DNA of 64,000 bases, taken from NCBI RefSeq assembly GCF_000834655.1, contig NZ_JXQQ01000097.1, forward strand, positions 40,489 to 104,488, written 5' to 3'. The notes beneath the pieces are model-generated. The model searched no databases and was not told the origin of the DNA. It worked only from the letters and a program-made list of their open reading frames with translations. The DNA comes from Variovorax paradoxus (lineage in GTDB: Bacteria; Pseudomonadota; Gammaproteobacteria; Burkholderiales; Burkholderiaceae_C). The position numbers and the translations under genes were made by a program. Positions 34,784 through 42,698 of the stretch are shown piece after piece. Within the stretch, counting starts at the first letter, position 1, and each line of letters begins with the position of its first letter.

Positions 34784-35437
34784 TCAGCGGTGCCAGCCGC
34801 CGCGGTAACCGCCGTAGCCGCGATAGCCGTAGCCACCGTAGCCGCGGCCGTAGTAGCCGCCGCCCCAGCCGCGCGAGTAGCCCAGGTTCAGCGAGATGCC
34901 GACCGGCGGATAGACGTAGGGCTGTGCATAGGGGTAGGAGTAGGCCGGCTGCACGTACACCGGCGGCGCATAGACCGGGGCCGGCTGCGCATAGACCGGC
35001 GCACCCTGTCCGGAGACCACGACGCCGGGCTCAGGCACGACGTTTTCCCAGGGGGAGCCGCCTTGTTGGCCCTGTTGATACTGCTCCTGGTACTGCGGGT
35101 CTTGCTGGTACTGCTGGCCGTTGTTGGCCTCGACCGGGTAGACCTGGGGCTGCGGCTGGACGGGCATGCTGATTGCGCCCGTTGTCGTCACGCCATATGC
35201 GCTGGCCTGGATCGGGATCGTGGCCCCTGGCCGGCTGGTGGTGCGCGTCGTGTACTGGCGGCCCTGGTATTCGTAGGTGACGTTGTAGCTGACGTCGCTG
35301 CCGGTCGTCTCGCGGATCGGCGTGGCGGAAATCACCCGGGCCTGGACCACTTGCTGCGCCTGTGCGATGCCGGCGCCCGTTGCCAGCAGCCCGGCCACCG
35401 AAAGCCCCGCGAGGGTGCGAAAAACGTGTCTGTTCAT
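34784..35437 (-). CDS. Secreted Gln/Pro/Tyr/Gly-rich protein
   Basis: 217 residues. Signal peptide ends near GIAQAQQ. The N-terminal 90 residues look folded (VQARVISATPIRETTGSDVSYNVTYEYQGRQYTTRT); then a glutamine-rich linker (QQYQQDPQYQEQYQQGQQGG), Pro/Tyr-rich repeats (YAQPAPVYAPPVYVQPAY) and a Gly/Tyr/Arg tail (GYGGYGYRGYGGYR). Such layout resembles surface or outer-membrane-associated structural proteins of Burkholderiales. No enzymatic motif. Function unknown. Confidence 0.65.
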   Translation of the reverse strand: MNRHVFRTLAGLSVAGLLATGAGIAQAQQVVQARVISATPIRETTGSDVSYNVTYEYQGRQYTTRTTSRPGATIPIQASAYGVTTTGAISMPVQPQPQVYPVEANNGQQYQQDPQYQEQYQQGQQGGSPWENVVPEPGVVVSGQGAPVYAQPAPVYAPPVYVQPAYSYPYAQPYVYPPVGISLNLGYSRGWGGGYYGRGYGGYGYRGYGGYRGGWHR

Positions 35438-35495
35438 GGTGTTCTCTCCTGCAGATCGAGGTTGGAGGCCGGCCGGCGAGACGGGGTTCCGGGGT

Positions 35496-35870
35496 TTACA
35501 CGGCGTTCACAGCCCAGGTTTGGGCATCGAATCCCGTCGTAACGCCGGTTTTCGGCCCCCAGTTGACCACCGGCCGCTTGATCAGGCTCGGGTTGGCAAG
35601 CAACACGGCACGTGCCGAGGCGGCGTCGACCACGCTGTTCTGCGTGGCTTCGTCCAGCTTGCGCCAGGTGGTGCCCCGGCGGTTGACCAGCGCCTCCCAA
35701 CCCGGCTTTTTCAGCCACTGGTCGAGTTCGGCCTCGGGCACGCCCTGTTTCTTGAAATCGTGGAAGGTGTAGGCCACGTGGTGTTCGTCGAGCCAGGCGC
35801 GGGCGCGCTTGACGGTGTCGCAGTTCGGTATTCCGTAAAGCACGGTTTTCGGGGGAGAAGGGTTCATCAT
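35496..35870 (-). CDS. ArsC/Spx family reductase, rebuilt across the element's left end
   Basis: 124 residues, YffB-type member of the ArsC family. The redox motif is TVLYGIPNCDTVKRARAWL and the C-terminus has LIKRPVVNWGPKTGVTTGFDAQ. Probably a glutathione-dependent thiol reductase. Everything downstream of CCGAAC (left of 35829) is host sequence, while the first codons, MMNPSPPKTVLYGIPN, come from the integrated element: its codons here are A-ending (GGA ATA) and the displaced native start with GGC ATC is at 49430-49439. So element DNA supplies a new start codon and keeps the reading frame. Ribosome site for the new ATG is poor. Expression after integration therefore depends on element sequence. 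Confidence 0.88.
   Translation of the reverse strand: MMNPSPPKTVLYGIPNCDTVKRARAWLDEHHVAYTFHDFKKQGVPEAELDQWLKKPGWEALVNRRGTTWRKLDEATQNSVVDAASARAVLLANPSLIKRPVVNWGPKTGVTTGFDAQTWAVNAV
35821..35828. other. attL core
   Basis: CAGTTCGG; on the gene strand CCGAACTG, spanning codons P-N-C of YGIPNC. The flanking imperfect match to attR is longer on the element side (CGGTATTCCGTA vs CGGGATGCCGTA), which is why the encoded peptide YGIPN is preserved. Confidence 0.8.
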
Positions 35871-36116
35871 TTTGTTGCGTCGCTAGGAAACAAGCTAGGA
35901 AACGGGCTGGGCGCGTTTGGCCTCAAGAAGTCGCTTCTCGGTCTCAAGGAAAGCAATTTAAACTCCTTCCTAGCATCCGAGCTTTCGCGACCGCAGCAAA
36001 GCAGCCGGGTTACAAATTGGTTTCCGACGATCACCGCCCCTATGGGATAACGTCGGGTGTTTCTGGGTCCACATTGACCTGTGACTGGCGGGCAGTCCTT
36101 GTACCAAGGATGAGTC

Positions 36117-36338
36117 ATGTCTGCCGTATCCCTGGGCGAAACATCGCCCGAAACTGCTGTCAACCAGCATGCCCTTCTGGTTGTCAAGGCAAAGGAAGAA
36201 TTAGACGCTGCAATCAGCGCCTTCTTCCATTCGCGCTACATACCCGAAATCGCAGAAGACCAAGCGAAACACCGAAGCGCCATGCTTGACAAGGCTCTTT
36301 GTCCGGTCATGCGGGAGATTTACCGTGCAGCCCCCTGA
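36117..36338 (+). CDS. Small hypothetical element protein (73 aa)
   Basis: ATG with AAGGA 6 bases upstream. Sequence includes NQHALLVVKAKEELDAAISAFF, predicted helical; nothing recognised. It overlaps the start of the AlpA-like gene, so the two are probably co-expressed. Leftmost element gene; the 246 bases before it (35871-36116) contain the start of the rebuilt ArsC-family gene and presumed att-flanking sequence, with no other gene supported. Confidence 0.6.
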   Translation: MSAVSLGETSPETAVNQHALLVVKAKEELDAAISAFFHSRYIPEIAEDQAKHRSAMLDKALCPVMREIYRAAP

Positions 36339-36534
36339 ACTTGGCGCCGGCCTCCCAGAAGTCATGCTCACGGAAGAAGTTGCCACCTTCCTTCGCATGT
36401 CGCCCGAGTCGCTGACCAACATGTACTACAAGCGCAAGAAATGGCTCCCGCCGCGCACGAAGTTGGGTGGCGTCTACCGGTACTTGAAGCGGGACGTTAT
36501 CGCTTGCGTCGCGCCCTCGCCCCAAGAACGATAG
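36325..36534 (+). CDS. AlpA/excisionase-like helix-turn-helix protein
   Basis: 69 residues from GTG at 36325, with GGGAG 8 bases upstream; an internal ATG at 36364 is an alternative. MLTEEVATFLRMSPESLTNMYYKRKKWLPPRTKLGGVYRYLKRDV is the MerR/AlpA-type winged HTH of prophage regulators (start at TEEVATFLR, wing at RYLKRDV). In P4, AlpA promotes integrase expression and excision; here int is at the far end, so direct control is not implied by position. A terminator follows. Confidence 0.7.
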   Translation: MQPPELGAGLPEVMLTEEVATFLRMSPESLTNMYYKRKKWLPPRTKLGGVYRYLKRDVIACVAPSPQER

Positions 36535-36622
36535 TCGGCCTTCACGGCGTTCTTTTCTCGCCTTTCGAGCGCCGGAAAACTACTATTAATCGTCGGTAGC
36601 GAAAGCCGATTTCTCCGCCTTA

Positions 36623-36658
36623 AACCCCCGGACCTGCGCGGCCACCGGGGGTTCTTTT
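36623..36658 (+). terminator. Rho-independent terminator after the AlpA-like gene
   Basis: Stem AACCCCCGG/CCGGGGGTT with a 13-base loop, then CTTTT. Separates the first two element genes from the primase operon that begins at 36713. Confidence 0.8.
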
Positions 36659-36712
36659 CCCAAACATTTTTGGTAGTACAGCCCTCGGGTTGCGCTGCCG
36701 CATGGAGCTTAC

Positions 36713-37099
36713 ATGCCTGCATCTGGACCCCTTGGTAAGTGGACGATGGCCGACCTTGCCGAAGAACTAAATATTGGCCTGCCATGGATGCGGCAGTCTT
36801 TGGCCGAAAAGGGGTGCCCAAAGCTGGTGCCCGACCTGCGCGCGGGACTTCTCAACCTGTACGGCGACGACACCGCCGAACGCTGGCTCGCTGCCTATCG
36901 CAAGTGGCGCGAAGAAGAACCCGCTCGCAAAGCCGCCAAGCGTGCTGATGACGAGTCCCGCGCCAGGTTCGCGAGGGAGGCCGAAATGACTCGCATCAAT
37001 ATCGAGCAGAGACTGATCGCGGAGGGGCAAGCCGCGCAGGCTCAACACGAGGCTGACGAGGCCGCGTTCAACGCCGAGGCTGCGAAGGGGTGGAAGTGA
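36713..37099 (+). CDS. Hypothetical element protein (128 aa), first gene of primase operon
   Basis: ATG with GGAG 7 bases upstream. The N-terminus KWTMADLAEELNIGLPWMRQSLAEKG looks like a short HTH; the rest is a highly charged helical tail (AAYRKWREEEPARKAAKRADDES). It could be a small DNA-binding protein like those that precede primases in satellites. Overlaps the next gene by 4 bases (GTGA). Confidence 0.55.
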   Translation: MPASGPLGKWTMADLAEELNIGLPWMRQSLAEKGCPKLVPDLRAGLLNLYGDDTAERWLAAYRKWREEEPARKAAKRADDESRARFAREAEMTRINIEQRLIAEGQAAQAQHEADEAAFNAEAAKGWK

Positions 37100-37407
37100 A
37101 GCTGCCGCGACGTTTCTACATGTACCCCGGCAGGTCACTCATTCATCTGCTCTGCGACCTCGGCATCCAGCCGCGCAGCCATGGGCAGCTCAAGGCGCAG
37201 CAGTACTACCGTCGCCATTTTGACCAATACGAACGCGGCCCACGCAGCCGCATCAAGTCGTTCCGCAAGGAATACCGCCACCTGCTGCGCCGGTACCTGC
37301 CTGACCCGCTGGTCGAGCCGCCCCTGCCGACGTTTGAGCGTCTGCCCGCCGATGCTTACGAGCGCGCTGTCCTGTTGGTGCGCGCCTTGAGGGGAGAAAT
37401 GCGATGA
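37096..37407 (+). CDS. Hypothetical element protein (103 aa)
   Basis: Starts at GTG, with AAGGGG 5 bases upstream, overlapping the preceding stop; ends overlapping the primase ATGA. Basic protein (PGRSLIHLLCDLGIQPRSHG, RGPRSRIKSFRKEYRHLLRR) with no family recognised. Coupled to the primase, so possibly a replication accessory. Confidence 0.5.
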   Translation: MKLPRRFYMYPGRSLIHLLCDLGIQPRSHGQLKAQQYYRRHFDQYERGPRSRIKSFRKEYRHLLRRYLPDPLVEPPLPTFERLPADAYERAVLLVRALRGEMR

Positions 37408-39674
37408 GCGCCGTAATGAATGTGACTCATGTCACTGCGGACTCGGAAGGCTTCATGCTGGAAGACCTTATGAAGTCGGGTCTTGTGCCGTCGGACTTTC
37501 CGGTTGCTCCGAAGCCTTTGCTGCCGACCGATGACGGACAGGCCCGATACAGGCTCTGGTACGACAGCGACTACTACAAGGACCGCATCGACCGTGACCT
37601 AAACAAGTACATCGCGCCAAAGGGCAGGCCAGCCGCGCACGTTTGCGTCGGATCGCCCATCGAGTTCAACATCGGACACATGAATGCGTCGGTGGAGGGC
37701 TTCAAGAAGTCGGTTCTGTTCCACCTGACCACGGGCATCCCGACGATGGTGATGGACAGTTGCAACGACTTCGCCGAGAACGGGAGCGATGGCGAAGATG
37801 GGGCCCAAAGCCGGACGGTGCGGCTCGACATTCTTGATGGGTTGCGCCCGGGAAAAGTGCATTTGGCAATGTTCGACGGCGACTGGGCGACCAACCCCGA
37901 TGTGGCTCGTGCATTAGCCACCTTCGCCCTTGAACTCGACAGCTACGGGGTGCAGGCCCGCTTCCCCGACTTCGGCACGGACGACAAGGGCAAGAAGCAG
38001 GGCTATGACGATTGGTACGTTTCCAAGTACGGCACGGATCGCGAGTACTGGCCTCTGCCGGAAGACGTCATCAAGGCAATATTTGCCCTACCGCAGGTGC
38101 CGGTGACAGAACTGGAAGAAGCGAAGAAATGGGCGCTCGCAACGCTAGACCGCTTCAACCAAAGCTATACCGACCTGAGCGACCGGGGCAACGCATCACT
38201 GCTTTTGCGCCTGCTCGGCAAGAACAACGTGCGCTACCTGAAGGACGTTGATGAGTGGGTGCATTGGAACGGCTCGCGCTGGGTGAATGTCGGCTCGACG
38301 CCCTATGAGATGACCAACGTGGTCAGTCGTTATTACTTCTTGCGCGCCCAGCGACTTCAACTCATGGCGTCCGCAATGCCTGCGGATGACGAGCACAAAG
38401 AGAGGCGCGAGGCTCTGAAGAAAGAGGCTGCGGCTAAGCACAAGTGGGCGGAAAGCAAGTGCTCGTCCGTGCCGGGGCGTCAGGCCATGCTGAAGGACGC
38501 TGCCGAGCGCAGGCAGATTCAGGGGCGGCTGTCGGACTTTGATGTTGACGGCGACTTGCTTGCGGTGCCAAACGGTGTTGTAGACCTGCGCACGGGTGAG
38601 GTCCGCGCAGAGCGGCAGGACGATTTGGTCCTGAAGCGGTGCGCGGTCGCTTATGACGGCACGGAACCGACCGGGGAGGGCGCATACCGCGCGCGCCACT
38701 TTGTCGAAGGCATCACTGGCCTGCGTCACGGCGAGACGGACGAGGACCGCGAGCGCTGGCTGCAGATGCGTATCGGCGCAGCGCTGCGGGGGCGTAACAC
38801 GCTCCAGCAGATGGAGATTTGGCACGGCAAGGGCGCGAACGGCAAGAGCGTGCTGGCGAAGACGCTGACCGCCGCCCTTGGTGACTATGCCGCGACAGTG
38901 CCTGCGGCAGCGCTGCTGACGAGCGCGCGGGGTCGTGATCCCGAGAGTGCCTCTCCGTTTCTCGTGCGCGCTATCGGCACTCGCATGGTGTTCGCCAGCG
39001 AGACCAGCGATACGGCGTATCTGGACGAGCCGCGAGTGAAGATGCTAACGGGCGGCGACAAGATCAACGTCCGAGGCAACTACCAGGACGGCGGCGAATA
39101 CGCGGTGACGTTCACTCTAGTGCTGCTGACGAACCCTCTGCCAAACGTGGCGGAAGGGGATGCTGCGCTATGGGACCGGCTCGCACCGTTCCCGTTCCTC
39201 GTGCGGTGGCGCCGTGCCGGGGTGCTCGCCGCGACGGACGGCGATGACCTATCCATGCCCGAGGCCGATCAATGGCTGCAGAACGTGATGGCCGAGGGCC
39301 GCGATGCCGATGCTCTGCGTTGGCTGCTCTGGTGGGCGATCCAAGGTGGAGTGGCGTGGGAGCGGGAGGGCTTGCCGAAGACGCCGCCCGCTGATTTGGT
39401 GCGCAACGCCGAGGCTTACCGGGGAGCGCAAGACAAGCTGGGCCGATGGCTGGACGACATGGGCTACGAAGTTGTGGGTCCATCGAAGGGCAGCACCCCG
39501 AGCACAGAGATTTTCGGCTCCTACGTCCACTGGTGTGAGAGCGAAGGCGTGAAAGCCGGATCGGCCTCGACTTTTAGCAAACGTCTTATCGACTATGCAA
39601 AAGGTCAGATCGAGTCAGGCAAAAGCAATGGCGTCCGAGTGCTAAAGGGGATTGTTAGGCGAGGAAATAAATGA
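37404..39674 (+). CDS. P4/D5-type primase-helicase
   Basis: 756 residues. An N-terminal TOPRIM-like (DUF3854-type) domain is suggested by HLAMFDGDWATNPDV at 153-166 (FDGD at 157-160) and KGKKQGYDDWYV at 195-206. The C-terminal SF3 helicase of the D5/P4-alpha type has Walker A GKGANGKS at 475-482, then TVPAAALLTSARGRDPESAS, MVFASETS and the sensor-like LLTNPLP. P4 alpha combines primase, helicase and origin binding; this protein likely does the same. Its ATGA start and end overlaps couple it to genes on both sides. The presumed origin lies immediately downstream. Confidence 0.85.
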   Translation: MSAVMNVTHVTADSEGFMLEDLMKSGLVPSDFPVAPKPLLPTDDGQARYRLWYDSDYYKDRIDRDLNKYIAPKGRPAAHVCVGSPIEFNIGHMNASVEGFKKSVLFHLTTGIPTMVMDSCNDFAENGSDGEDGAQSRTVRLDILDGLRPGKVHLAMFDGDWATNPDVARALATFALELDSYGVQARFPDFGTDDKGKKQGYDDWYVSKYGTDREYWPLPEDVIKAIFALPQVPVTELEEAKKWALATLDRFNQSYTDLSDRGNASLLLRLLGKNNVRYLKDVDEWVHWNGSRWVNVGSTPYEMTNVVSRYYFLRAQRLQLMASAMPADDEHKERREALKKEAAAKHKWAESKCSSVPGRQAMLKDAAERRQIQGRLSDFDVDGDLLAVPNGVVDLRTGEVRAERQDDLVLKRCAVAYDGTEPTGEGAYRARHFVEGITGLRHGETDEDRERWLQMRIGAALRGRNTLQQMEIWHGKGANGKSVLAKTLTAALGDYAATVPAAALLTSARGRDPESASPFLVRAIGTRMVFASETSDTAYLDEPRVKMLTGGDKINVRGNYQDGGEYAVTFTLVLLTNPLPNVAEGDAALWDRLAPFPFLVRWRRAGVLAATDGDDLSMPEADQWLQNVMAEGRDADALRWLLWWAIQGGVAWEREGLPKTPPADLVRNAEAYRGAQDKLGRWLDDMGYEVVGPSKGSTPSTEIFGSYVHWCESEGVKAGSASTFSKRLIDYAKGQIESGKSNGVRVLKGIVRRGNK

Positions 39675-39853
39675 AAGCCGAGCCGGAAAGTAATTTGGCA
39701 GGGTCGGGAGGGTCGGGAAGGGTCGCGTCTCCGGGAAGTGTTCTAGGAATTAAGAAATTTAAATTTCTAGTTAGAAACAATAGAAATTACCCGACCCTAC
39801 CCGACCCTCCCGCCCCTGCAGTGGTGTCCCCCGTGAATTGGAGTGCGAAGTGA
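39671..39853 (+). CDS. Small ORF spanning the putative origin (60 aa)
   Basis: Starts in an ATGA overlap with the primase and ends in a GTGA overlap with the next gene, so it sits perfectly in the coupled array; yet its codons 10-49 are the inverted repeats of the putative origin (39698-39819). The protein (LAGSGGSGRVASPG, RNNRNYPTLPDPPAP) is low in complexity. It may be translated mainly to keep ribosomes across the region, or may be only a coincidental frame. Confidence 0.35.
   Translation: MKAEPESNLAGSGGSGRVASPGSVLGIKKFKFLVRNNRNYPTLPDPPAPAVVSPVNWSAK
39698..39819. repeat. Putative replication origin: long inverted repeat with A+T core
   Basis: Two 30-base arms (39698-39727 and 39790-39819) are reverse complements at 27 of 30 positions, and each holds two to three copies of AGGGTCGGG-type 9-mers. 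The 62-base interval between them is A+T-rich and contains the perfect 16-bp palindrome AGAAATTTAAATTTCT at 39753-39768. Iteron-like repeats around an A+T-rich core immediately after a P4-alpha-like primase is the expected look of a satellite origin. Confidence 0.6.
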
Positions 39854-40293
39854 AATACTGGAAAATTGAAGACGTAAACAATGGCCTCTGCACGGTTGCA
39901 GAAGTTGGTACGCCGCGCCCGGAGTCGGTGGCCGTGGTAGAGCCGCCCCCACCCGCCGTTTTCGATCCTGAGGCACCGCAGGTCTCCCTCCGCGAGCAGC
40001 TAAGCAAAGACGCACTGGTGGCCTATCGAGAACTGGGCGGTGTCGAGTACCTGAAGAAGAACCCCGCGCTGCTGGATAAGGTGCTGGCCAAGAGCATCGC
40101 GCCGGAGCCGATCACGGTTCACAACAACATTCGGCTGGACGATATGCCCTGGATCACGGCCCAGCGGCACGCCTATAAATTCCGCGACCTCGCGGAAGAC
40201 GCCGAGATTAAGCATGCCGATCCCCGCTTGCCAGCGCTTGGAACGCCGCGAGATTCCGGCGATCCGCTACTACCCCCGCCCGAACCGGAATAA
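39850..40293 (+). CDS. Hypothetical element protein (147 aa)
   Basis: Starts at GTG in a GTGA overlap with the preceding small ORF. Helical with Pro-rich N-terminus (EPPPPAVFDPEAPQVS) and core REQLSKDALVAYRELGGVEYLKKNPALLDKVLAKS, ending in PPPEPE. I do not recognise it. Last gene of the rightward primase array. No terminator was found after it. Confidence 0.5.
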   Translation: MKYWKIEDVNNGLCTVAEVGTPRPESVAVVEPPPPAVFDPEAPQVSLREQLSKDALVAYRELGGVEYLKKNPALLDKVLAKSIAPEPITVHNNIRLDDMPWITAQRHAYKFRDLAEDAEIKHADPRLPALGTPRDSGDPLLPPPEPE

Positions 40294-40626
40294 CGCGCGT
40301 ACGGGCCTTTAATCGCTTCGCACTAGCGCGGCCTAGCTCACCGTCTAGCCACGCAGCGCTAAGTCCTTGATCTGCACTGACAACGCTATACCGAGGGGGT
40401 ATACCGGGTGAGCCGGACGGCTGCGACGGCGACCGGGCGTAGGCCTATAAGGCTAGGCGCTGCACCTGCTGCGACAGGGCCAGGACCGTGTGCCGGCAGC
40501 GGGAGAGGTGGGCTCGCATGGCCTGCTGATGATGAACCGGCTGCATGTGTGGCAAATACGGCGGGTGGGGGTGGGTGAGCATGTCATTGACAGCCCTTGC
40601 GGAGCCTGCACCGGAATCCACACCAC
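40294..40626. other. Gene-free element region between primase array and Abi gene
   Basis: 333 bases. One short inverted repeat stands out: TATACC/GGTATA with a 5-base loop at 40387-40403. Short frames in both directions lack ribosome sites and recognisable sequence. This interval separates the convergent rightward primase array and leftward Abi gene, so it probably includes their 3' ends and possibly a regulatory site. Confidence 0.4.
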
Positions 40627-41547
40627 TCACGGCATCGCAGCATCGGCCTCCACCAAAAACTTCAACGTTGAGGCGGTCATATGGAGCATGTACGAAACAA
40701 GGTGCGTTGGAACTTCAGTCGGATCGGCGCCTTGCCCGTGACCAGCCAGCCGGTTCCTGCCTGTAGGGATCGCCCCCTCAAGCATTGATCGAAGTCCACC
40801 AAGCTGCGACTGCCAGAAATCGGGAATCAGCCCGTTCTTAAGGCAAATATCGATGAGCGCTTTGGACGTGTCTTTTTGTCCATAGGCCCACCCGCGTTTG
40901 TCGCAAATCCCCATCATCAAGCTCTCAAACGACTTCAGGCAATCGTTCAACGCTTCTTTGCCGTTCCCATGGCGATAGTGTTCGTGCGCACTTAGATATT
41001 CATCTTCCGCACCTTTGAAGTACGGCTTATTGAGCAGGCTCAACAAGGGCTTCACTACCTCTACGTGGATTAATTCTGAGTCGATCCGAATTATTTCGCC
41101 GTTTGTGAATTGATAACCCAATCCGTGCTCTTTAAACCTGATATTTAGGTCGCCAATCGCTTTGTCGCATATTTTGCTAGATTGGGCTCGCCCGCGATAC
41201 AAAAATGAGCGGGCACTAGTATCAATTACTTGAAACGCAAGTTCGATTACATCTAGTGTGTGCTCAAATGAAGTCGCAAGGTTCATGAATTGGAGTAGTT
41301 CTTCCAATCTTGAGATAAACCCCGCGTCGCCCACTAGTTCCGCAACGCCGTATTCTTCCCGCAATGTTTGGACTATATACGCGTGGGCTTGCATTGACTC
41401 GCTGCTAGCTCCGTGGTTTCCAAGCCCTTCAATAATCAGATAGCCAACCTGTATCAAAAATTGGGGCGGGAAACTATCGTATGTATAGAATTCGTGAGCT
41501 TCGCCGCGCAGACGTTTTTGTCTTTTTGAATATGTCTCGAAAACCAC
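40627..41547 (-). CDS. STM4504/CBY_0614-like (AbiJ-type) HEPN protein, abortive infection cargo
   Basis: 306 residues. The N-terminus FETYSKRQKRLRGEAHEFYTYD matches, from memory, STM4504/CBY_0614-family proteins, and the C-terminal part ALNDCLKSFESLMMGICDKRGWAYG ... LRSMLEGAIPTGRNRLAGHGQGADP carries the HEPN-like R-N-x4-H motif (RNRLAGHG). Such C-terminal domains are found in AbiJ-like abortive infection proteins and are putative RNases. The GTG at 41547 has GGAGAG 6 bases upstream and matches family N-termini; a TTG at 41559 is less likely. A+T-richer than flanking genes and on the opposite strand: a typical cargo (moron) against competing phages. Confidence 0.72.
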   Translation of the reverse strand: MVFETYSKRQKRLRGEAHEFYTYDSFPPQFLIQVGYLIIEGLGNHGASSESMQAHAYIVQTLREEYGVAELVGDAGFISRLEELLQFMNLATSFEHTLDVIELAFQVIDTSARSFLYRGRAQSSKICDKAIGDLNIRFKEHGLGYQFTNGEIIRIDSELIHVEVVKPLLSLLNKPYFKGAEDEYLSAHEHYRHGNGKEALNDCLKSFESLMMGICDKRGWAYGQKDTSKALIDICLKNGLIPDFWQSQLGGLRSMLEGAIPTGRNRLAGHGQGADPTEVPTHLVSYMLHMTASTLKFLVEADAAMP

Positions 41548-41652
41548 AAAACTCTCCAATTAGGTAGAAATCCTAATAGCCCATTGCTATTTATTTCTTT
41601 ATAGGCGGCGCTAATTCCGGGAAAATAGACTTTTCGGAATTAGGGCGTTGTA

Positions 41653-42258
41653 ATGAATTGTAGTTCGCCTCCCAATTCAGAGCCAGAGAAATCGGGGTTC
41701 GGTGTTCTGCGCATAGGCTCTGCATCACTGACGGCAGAGCAGGTGGACGAACTGCTCGCACGGTACGAGTACCACGCCCGCAAGGCGCAGGGCTTCCTGC
41801 TTGAGGCATTTGCGCTGGACGAAGCCGCCATGGATCGGCACTTCCCGCATCTGCGCAAGGTCCACCTGCCACTTCGCAAGCCGGACTTGAACATTTCTCC
41901 CGGGTTCACGACGCTGCAAGCTGCACTGCTCTCGGCGAAGCCCCGCGCCAAGCCAGAGGACGACGCAGCCCGCGACTTGGAGCGCCGCAGCTTCGACAGG
42001 ACCCACCCCGACTACGAGCCCCTGACAGACGAGCAAAAGATGCGTCGTTGGAATGCAGGCGGCTACGTAGACATGCCCCGAGAGATGGCCCGCAGCTTCG
42101 GCATCTCGATGCGCGAGGTTGAGCACTTCACCAAGCTCAGCAGGGACGCCGCGCCCGAGCCCACCTATGTTTCTTCGCTTCCGCGTGCCGCACTCGACAA
42201 GGCCGCTGGACGCACCCGCGCCGAGGGCGCACCTCAGCCTTGGAAGGACTCCAAATGA
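41653..42258 (+). CDS. Hypothetical element protein (201 aa)
   Basis: First gene of a rightward block reaching 46760. Helical with ELLARYEYHARKAQGFLLEAFALDEAAM and a second region MRRWNAGGYVDMPREMARSFGISMREVEHFTKL. Overlaps the next gene by ATGA. The 105-base gap before it is A+T-rich and should hold the promoter. No family recognised; membership in the ejection-protein-like block hints at a virion or packaging role. Confidence 0.5.
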   Translation: MNCSSPPNSEPEKSGFGVLRIGSASLTAEQVDELLARYEYHARKAQGFLLEAFALDEAAMDRHFPHLRKVHLPLRKPDLNISPGFTTLQAALLSAKPRAKPEDDAARDLERRSFDRTHPDYEPLTDEQKMRRWNAGGYVDMPREMARSFGISMREVEHFTKLSRDAAPEPTYVSSLPRAALDKAAGRTRAEGAPQPWKDSK

Positions 42259-42686
42259 GCTTCACCCCCAACTACACCTCTGACGAGGAGCTGGCGTTCT
42301 TCGGCAATCCCGGCGTCGTGTTCCGAGCCCGCGCGCTTCCGCCCGAGCAACGGGCACACCTTGTCCGCGACCTGAAGCAGTTCAGGCGCGCTGAGAACGG
42401 TGATCGTGCCCGGCCCGACGCGATCAACAACGCGACCGCTGAGCCCACCGTTGCGAACAGGTACGGCCTCGCCACTCCGTTCGCCCCCCGCGACACGCAC
42501 CGCCCGGATCGCGCGAACAACCCCGAAGTGATGCGGCACATGCGTGAGCTCAGCCAGCGCATCGAGGACGAGGGCATCACCCATGACTTGCAGAAGCGGA
42601 TGACCACGGATGCCGACCGACCGCTGACCGAACCCACGCTGCGCGACCAGATCGCGGCGGCGGTGACCGTTCACAACGCCGACTAG
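42255..42686 (+). CDS. Hypothetical element protein (143 aa)
   Basis: ATGA-coupled to the preceding gene. Start MSFTPNYTSDEELAFFGNPG, middle FRARALPPEQRAHLVRDLKQF, C-terminus EPTLRDQIAAAVTVHNAD. No domain identified. Ends 12 bases before the next gene, so part of the same transcript. Confidence 0.5.
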   Translation: MSFTPNYTSDEELAFFGNPGVVFRARALPPEQRAHLVRDLKQFRRAENGDRARPDAINNATAEPTVANRYGLATPFAPRDTHRPDRANNPEVMRHMRELSQRIEDEGITHDLQKRMTTDADRPLTEPTLRDQIAAAVTVHNAD

Positions 42687-42698
42687 CCGGAGCCGACC

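Noticed and set aside
35867..36187. Leftward 106-codon frame ahead of the ArsC-family gene
   Set aside because: It overlaps the reductase start and the small rightward gene, without a plausible start site or domain.
40445..40741. Short frames on both strands between the primase array and the Abi gene
   Set aside because: No ribosome-binding sites or recognisable sequence; one partly overlaps the Abi gene's end.
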